From NCBI GenBank assembly GCA_947484105.1, contig CANKON010000002.1:1-17234 (forward strand): 17,234 bases of DNA. Reading direction: 5' to 3'. The stretch is from Methylococcaceae bacterium. GTDB taxonomy: Bacteria; Pseudomonadota; Gammaproteobacteria; Methylococcales; Methylomonadaceae. Under the pieces are notes generated by a model. It was not told the DNA's origin. It saw nothing but the letters and a program-made list of their open reading frames with translations, and did no database searches. Below, in pieces: positions 13,973 through 17,234 of the stretch. The translations under genes were made by a program, and so were the position numbers. How positions within the stretch are numbered: the first letter of the stretch is position 1; every line of letters begins with the position of its first letter.

Positions 13973-15898
13973 TTATTGCAACTCAGGCAAAGAAAAATGT
14001 TGTTTTAAATCGTCTAAACGCGGCTGGTCTTCAAATACATTATCGGGATAATAGCCAATGTGTTTTACACCCAATTTTTTCAATAAATTTAATTGCTCAA
14101 CAAACACATTACTTGGAATTTTTTGCTGATTTTTCCAATTCACTGCTTGCAATTCAAATACCGTTTTTTTCAAACCGTCTGGTTCTTTTGCGGCGGCTTT
14201 TACTAAATTGGTGAGCCATTGATTTGGATTTTTGGCGTCTTCCATAAACGGCATCGCTTCAATCGCCACATAATTGTAATGCGCTAAAAAGGATTTAAAT
14301 GATTGCGCGTACCATTCTTCGCTGTACGGTTCGAGCAAAGGCAACGCATAAAAATTACGTGCCGTTTGAATATTCGGACGATAAATACGCACCCGATTTG
14401 TTAATTCATCGGTGAATTGTCCTATCAATTCCGTTTTATGTTTTGCCCATTCCAAACGACTTTTGCTGGTCGCTCGCAATTTATTCACATCGTCAGAAAT
14501 CCCCCAAACTTGTTTGCCATACGCCAACGCAGTCGGTGAAACATCTTCAAAATCAGACAAAATGCCGTCATCATGAAAAATGACGCCGTCAAAATTGCAG
14601 TATTTGCCTAAATCTTCATAAATTTCAGCAACAAATTGTCGCGCGTCGGCATTGAATGGCGACAAACGTGTGTAAATATGACTGGATGTTTGCGCTTTGC
14701 CGTCGCGCCATTCTTGAACGTACCACGATTTATCAATTTTTTTGCTTTGATATGCCATTATCGGCAACCACGCATAAACACGAACCGCCGCGCGTTTTTT
14801 CAATTGCCATGCGACGCGATTAAACAAATCTTGTCGAACAGGCATATTGCGATTTGGAAAATATAACGCCTCAGCATTGCCATCACCATCAGGATCCGCA
14901 AAAGCCTGTAAATAAACGGTGTTGATGTGCATATCTTTGATACGTTGCACAAGCAAACCGATATTTTTCTCTGTTTGCTCAGGATCTTTGTCGTACAAAT
15001 AATCCATATCAACGTGTGCGACTCGAATCGTATGTTCCGCTCGCAATCCAGTGAGAATTTCTGCAAATTTATCGACTTTTGGATCATCAACAATAATTAA
15101 ACGTTTTAAAACATCTAAATTAGCAAGCGTATTGAAACCGTCAATTAAGCCCATTGTGGTTAAAAATCCAGCTTCTTTTGCGACAGCAACGACCGTTTCG
15201 TTATATTCACCGTAAGGCCATACCATGACACGCGGTCGCACACCTGCATGTTGCAAAATAAATTCCGCGCTTTTAAACATTGCATCTCGAATGCGGGCGC
15301 GATATTGCTCGTCGTTTTCATAAACCAACATCTGATCATCGTACAAACGTGTCACGGTGGACGCTTGCGTATTACCTTGTGGATTCCCGACAATTCCGTT
15401 GTGCAAATCATAAGTATGTGACGCAATTTCGACTAAACCCGATTTGGCAACTTCACGAACCTGCTCCCAATTCATTAATGGTTTGCCTGGATCGTCGGCG
15501 GTAACGTGTCCATCCATCCACGTTCCAACCAATGCGACTGAGGCAGGATAATGGTATTTTTTTAACAACGGAAAAACCTTTGTATAAAAACTCAAATAGC
15601 CATCATCGAATGTGAGTAAAACGGCTTTTTCAGGTAAGGTAAATTTACCCGCCGCCGCATCTAAAACAGCTTGTACGCTGATAACGGTATAACCATTTTT
15701 TTTCAACCAAACGAATTGATCTTCCAAAAAATGTTTATTCACTTCCATTCGGTCAAACGGTGCAACGACATCCTCTTCGTCAATAATGTCGTGATAATTC
15801 AAAACTAAAAAATGTCCGTCTTTGCTGTATGCAAAAGGACTGAATGCGAATAATAAACACAAAAAAACGATAAATTGAAAACGTGACGCGACATTCAT
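13973..15898 (-). CDS. pgaB: PgaB, poly-N-acetylglucosamine N-deacetylase / glycoside hydrolase
   Basis: 641 residues with both domains of Gram-negative PgaB. Residues 1-25 are a signal peptide (cleavage probably after AYS). The family 4 deacetylase domain (about 28-290) shows LNYHDI, LTFDDGY with D98-D99, SHTYDLH with H161 and H166, and WPYGEYN; these match the metal-binding and catalytic residues of E. coli PgaB. The C-terminal domain (about 295-640) is the GH153-type hydrolase with the acidic pair D443-D444 in FHDDGILSDFED. The enzyme partly deacetylates the polymer in the periplasm so it can leave the cell. Unlike E. coli PgaB, no lipobox Cys is seen, so it may be soluble. Its start overlaps the stop of an MlaA-family gene by 4 bp. 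Confidence 0.95.
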   Translation of the reverse strand: MNVASRFQFIVFLCLLFAFSPFAYSKDGHFLVLNYHDIIDEEDVVAPFDRMEVNKHFLEDQFVWLKKNGYTVISVQAVLDAAAGKFTLPEKAVLLTFDDGYLSFYTKVFPLLKKYHYPASVALVGTWMDGHVTADDPGKPLMNWEQVREVAKSGLVEIASHTYDLHNGIVGNPQGNTQASTVTRLYDDQMLVYENDEQYRARIRDAMFKSAEFILQHAGVRPRVMVWPYGEYNETVVAVAKEAGFLTTMGLIDGFNTLANLDVLKRLIIVDDPKVDKFAEILTGLRAEHTIRVAHVDMDYLYDKDPEQTEKNIGLLVQRIKDMHINTVYLQAFADPDGDGNAEALYFPNRNMPVRQDLFNRVAWQLKKRAAVRVYAWLPIMAYQSKKIDKSWYVQEWRDGKAQTSSHIYTRLSPFNADARQFVAEIYEDLGKYCNFDGVIFHDDGILSDFEDVSPTALAYGKQVWGISDDVNKLRATSKSRLEWAKHKTELIGQFTDELTNRVRIYRPNIQTARNFYALPLLEPYSEEWYAQSFKSFLAHYNYVAIEAMPFMEDAKNPNQWLTNLVKAAAKEPDGLKKTVFELQAVNWKNQQKIPSNVFVEQLNLLKKLGVKHIGYYPDNVFEDQPRLDDLKQHFSLPELQ

Positions 15899-16794
15899 TT
15901 GGGTGCGCTCAATTCTAAGAAACGGCGAGAATTATTGATAACAGGCGGCAAACCATCCGTTATAGGTTGGAAAGTAGGTTGCAACTTTGATGCCGATGGT
16001 GTTTTTGATGCAGGTAAGTTTTTCGGAATGGGTATTGATGATTCGTCTTCGTCGAGCAAATCCACATCATCGTCAGTAGGCACATTTCCATCGTGAACGA
16101 GATATTCACGACGTTGTTGATAAGCGTTTTTGATGAAATTGTAACGATCGCTGCCAGCCGCTTCGTTGACCATTTTTTCAGTTCCCATCAAATTCGCGCG
16201 AGTATTAGTGACATCTAAAGCTCTTGCGCCTGCGGCGGCAGCGGCAACAGGAATGCCTCCCCCGAATAAAAAGGTGTAACTAAACGGGTTGAATAACGCA
16301 TCGCCCACCATTCCCGCCATTTCACGCGGCGAACTGGGTCCTGCAAATGGCAACATTAAAAAGTCGCCTGCGGGTACCCCCCAAAATCCTAAAGTCTGCC
16401 CAAAATCTTCGTTGTGTTTAGGTAAATCAATCATGCTTGCCACATCCACAACACCTAATCCGCCCGCTGTCGTATTGACAATAAACCGACTGGCATCCAT
16501 ACCACTTTGCGTCATTTTAAATTGCATTAAATCATTAGCTGTGACACCAATATCATTGATATTACTAAAAAAATTTGTGACACCTTGCTGCAATAAATCA
16601 GGAGTCGCCCACATATAACCTTTTGCAATCGGTTTTAAGATATTGGCATCCAAACTTTCATTAAATGAATGAACACCGCGATTAAAACCCTCAAAGGTAT
16701 CGGTCGTTTTAGGAGGCGTTTCTTTAACAGACGATGTCGAACAAGCAACGCTAAAAAGCACACAAGTGGTGATGAAAATTTTTCGTAAAGTCAT
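15895..16794 (-). CDS. MlaA/VacJ-family lipoprotein at the head of the pga operon
   Basis: 299 residues. The N-terminus is a lipoprotein-type signal peptide ending FSVAC (C18), with Ser rather than the usual Leu/Val at -3. The mature protein has the MlaA pattern: DTFEGFNRGVHSFNE, GVTNFFSNINDIGVTANDLMQ, DASRFIVNTTAGGLGVVD, HNEDFGQTLGFWGVP and MLPFAGPSSPRE. A Gly/Ala-rich segment (FGGGIPVAAAAAGARAL) and a Pro/Ser-rich acidic tail (about 245-285) follow. It should sit in the outer-membrane inner leaflet. It overlaps pgaB by 4 bp and occupies the place where pgaA is found in E. coli. It is clearly a paralogue of the protein encoded at 7504-8364. Its job beside pgaBCD is unknown; it might assist the outer membrane during polymer export or be a passenger in the transcript. 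No good ribosome site precedes the ATG. Confidence 0.9.
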   Translation of the reverse strand: MTLRKIFITTCVLFSVACSTSSVKETPPKTTDTFEGFNRGVHSFNESLDANILKPIAKGYMWATPDLLQQGVTNFFSNINDIGVTANDLMQFKMTQSGMDASRFIVNTTAGGLGVVDVASMIDLPKHNEDFGQTLGFWGVPAGDFLMLPFAGPSSPREMAGMVGDALFNPFSYTFLFGGGIPVAAAAAGARALDVTNTRANLMGTEKMVNEAAGSDRYNFIKNAYQQRREYLVHDGNVPTDDDVDLLDEDESSIPIPKNLPASKTPSASKLQPTFQPITDGLPPVINNSRRFLELSAPK

Positions 16795-16824
16795 AAATTA
16801 GGAATGGCGGCGAGAGACGTTTTC

Positions 16825-16865
16825 GATATGAGGCTATTTTACGGGTTTATCAAAAATCTGTGCAA
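16825..16865 (-). promoter_or_regulatory. Candidate promoter region of the mlaA-pgaBCD operon
   Basis: The 82-bp gap before the mlaA-like gene holds two overlapping weak pairings on the minus strand. TTGATA (16853-16848; five of six) is followed after 17 bp by CATATC (16830-16825; three of six). TTGCAC (16865-16860) is followed after 18 bp by TAAAAT (16841-16836; five of six). Either would give a short leader. Read-through from the ABC-F gene upstream is also possible, as no terminator is evident. Confidence 0.3.
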
Positions 16866-16876
16866 TTTCATCATCA

Positions 16877-17234
16877 CTAATCAATATATGCCTCAACTTG
16901 TTCTTGTAAATCCAACCACGTCATTTCTGTTTCTTCCAATAATTTGTCAATTTGTGTTTTGCGTTCTAACACGGTTTTTAAGCGTGATTTTTCGCTATCT
17001 GCATAAATTTCCGTATCCGCTAATTGCGTTTCTAATTCGCGCTGTTCGAGATGATATTTTTCCATTGTTACTTCGGCTTTTTTCAGCGCATCGAGCAAAG
17101 GTTTTTGTTTTTGACGACGGTCGGCATCAAGTTTACGCTGGTCTTTGCGTGACACATTGTCAGTTTTTTCAGGCTGATTTTGTGCGTCATTCGCCCGTTT
17201 TTGTTCCGTCAACCACGCGCGATAATCGTCTAAA
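16877..17234 (-). CDS. YheS-like ABC-F ATPase, C-terminal part, cut by window edge
   Basis: The reverse strand is open from the window edge (LDDYRAWLTEQ) to a TAG at 16877, about 118 residues. The segment is highly charged and helical, with KDQRKLDADRRQKQKPLLDA leading into a coiled-coil hairpin and ending EMTWLDLQEQVEAYID. This pattern, after the LDDYRAWL end of the second ABC domain, matches the C-terminal extension of the E. coli YheS class of ABC-F proteins, which bind the ribosome rather than transport solutes. The ATPase domains lie outside the window, so catalytic motifs cannot be checked. An internal TTG at 17210-17212 is not a true start, since the frame continues upstream with family-like sequence. 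Confidence 0.85.
   Translation of the reverse strand, partial: LDDYRAWLTEQKRANDAQNQPEKTDNVSRKDQRKLDADRRQKQKPLLDALKKAEVTMEKYHLEQRELETQLADTEIYADSEKSRLKTVLERKTQIDKLLEETEMTWLDLQEQVEAYID

Noticed and set aside
16289..16618. 109-codon plus-strand frame opposite the pga-operon mlaA
   Set aside because: It is a complement-strand frame of a clear MlaA gene with no ribosome site or domain.
1..17234. CRISPR array, transposon ends, prophage or toxin-antitoxin genes
   Set aside because: No regularly spaced identical repeats, transposase motifs, phage genes or small paired toxin genes were found; all large frames fit chromosomal envelope, signalling or metabolic genes.

Overview
The window looks like a low-GC gammaproteobacterial methanotroph or methylotroph, most likely of the Methylococcales type. 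Three things point there: tandem methylene-tetrahydromethanopterin dehydrogenase genes (C1 oxidation), the adenosylhopane synthase HpnH with lipid-transfer partners (hopanoids), and typical gammaproteobacterial housekeeping genes (dusA, folP and a YheS-type ABC-F gene). The genus is not determined. I see no tRNA, rRNA, insertion sequence, CRISPR array or phage gene.

Left block (1-5326, all minus strand, read right to left): a signalling operon. The order is a membrane PAS-PAS histidine kinase, a FapA/DUF342 protein, a soluble PAS NarX-type kinase, a NarL/FixJ response regulator, and the start of a second REC protein cut by the window edge. Spacings are 3-10 bp or a 4-bp overlap. A perfect TGTAGG-N6-CCTACA palindrome upstream of the first gene is a good candidate operator for the encoded NarL-type regulator.

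A 436-bp divergent gene-free region (5327-5762) separates this from a plus-strand hopanoid cassette (5763-8364): hpnH, an MlaC/HpnM-type periplasmic carrier, and an MlaA-family outer-membrane protein. Together they suggest synthesis of C35 hopanoid precursor coupled to its movement between inner and outer membrane.

The middle block is dusA and folP on the minus strand (8377-10221), then a divergent promoter region with a 13-bp-period direct repeat, then two adjacent mtdB-family genes on the plus strand (10360-12183). The two copies differ where NAD and NADP are told apart. A 10-bp-stem hairpin (12197-12221) sits between the convergent mtdB and pga operons.

The right block (12234-16794, minus strand, read right to left) is a second MlaA-family lipoprotein gene followed by pgaB, pgaC and pgaD for synthesis, deacetylation and export of poly-N-acetylglucosamine. 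The genes overlap or nearly touch. No pgaA porin gene is present; an mlaA homologue occupies the first position. The window ends in the C-terminal coding part of a YheS-like ABC-F ATPase. The most notable points are the mlaA-pgaBCD operon, the hpnH-mlaC-mlaA cassette, the diverged mtdB pair, and the FapA gene inside a two-kinase operon.
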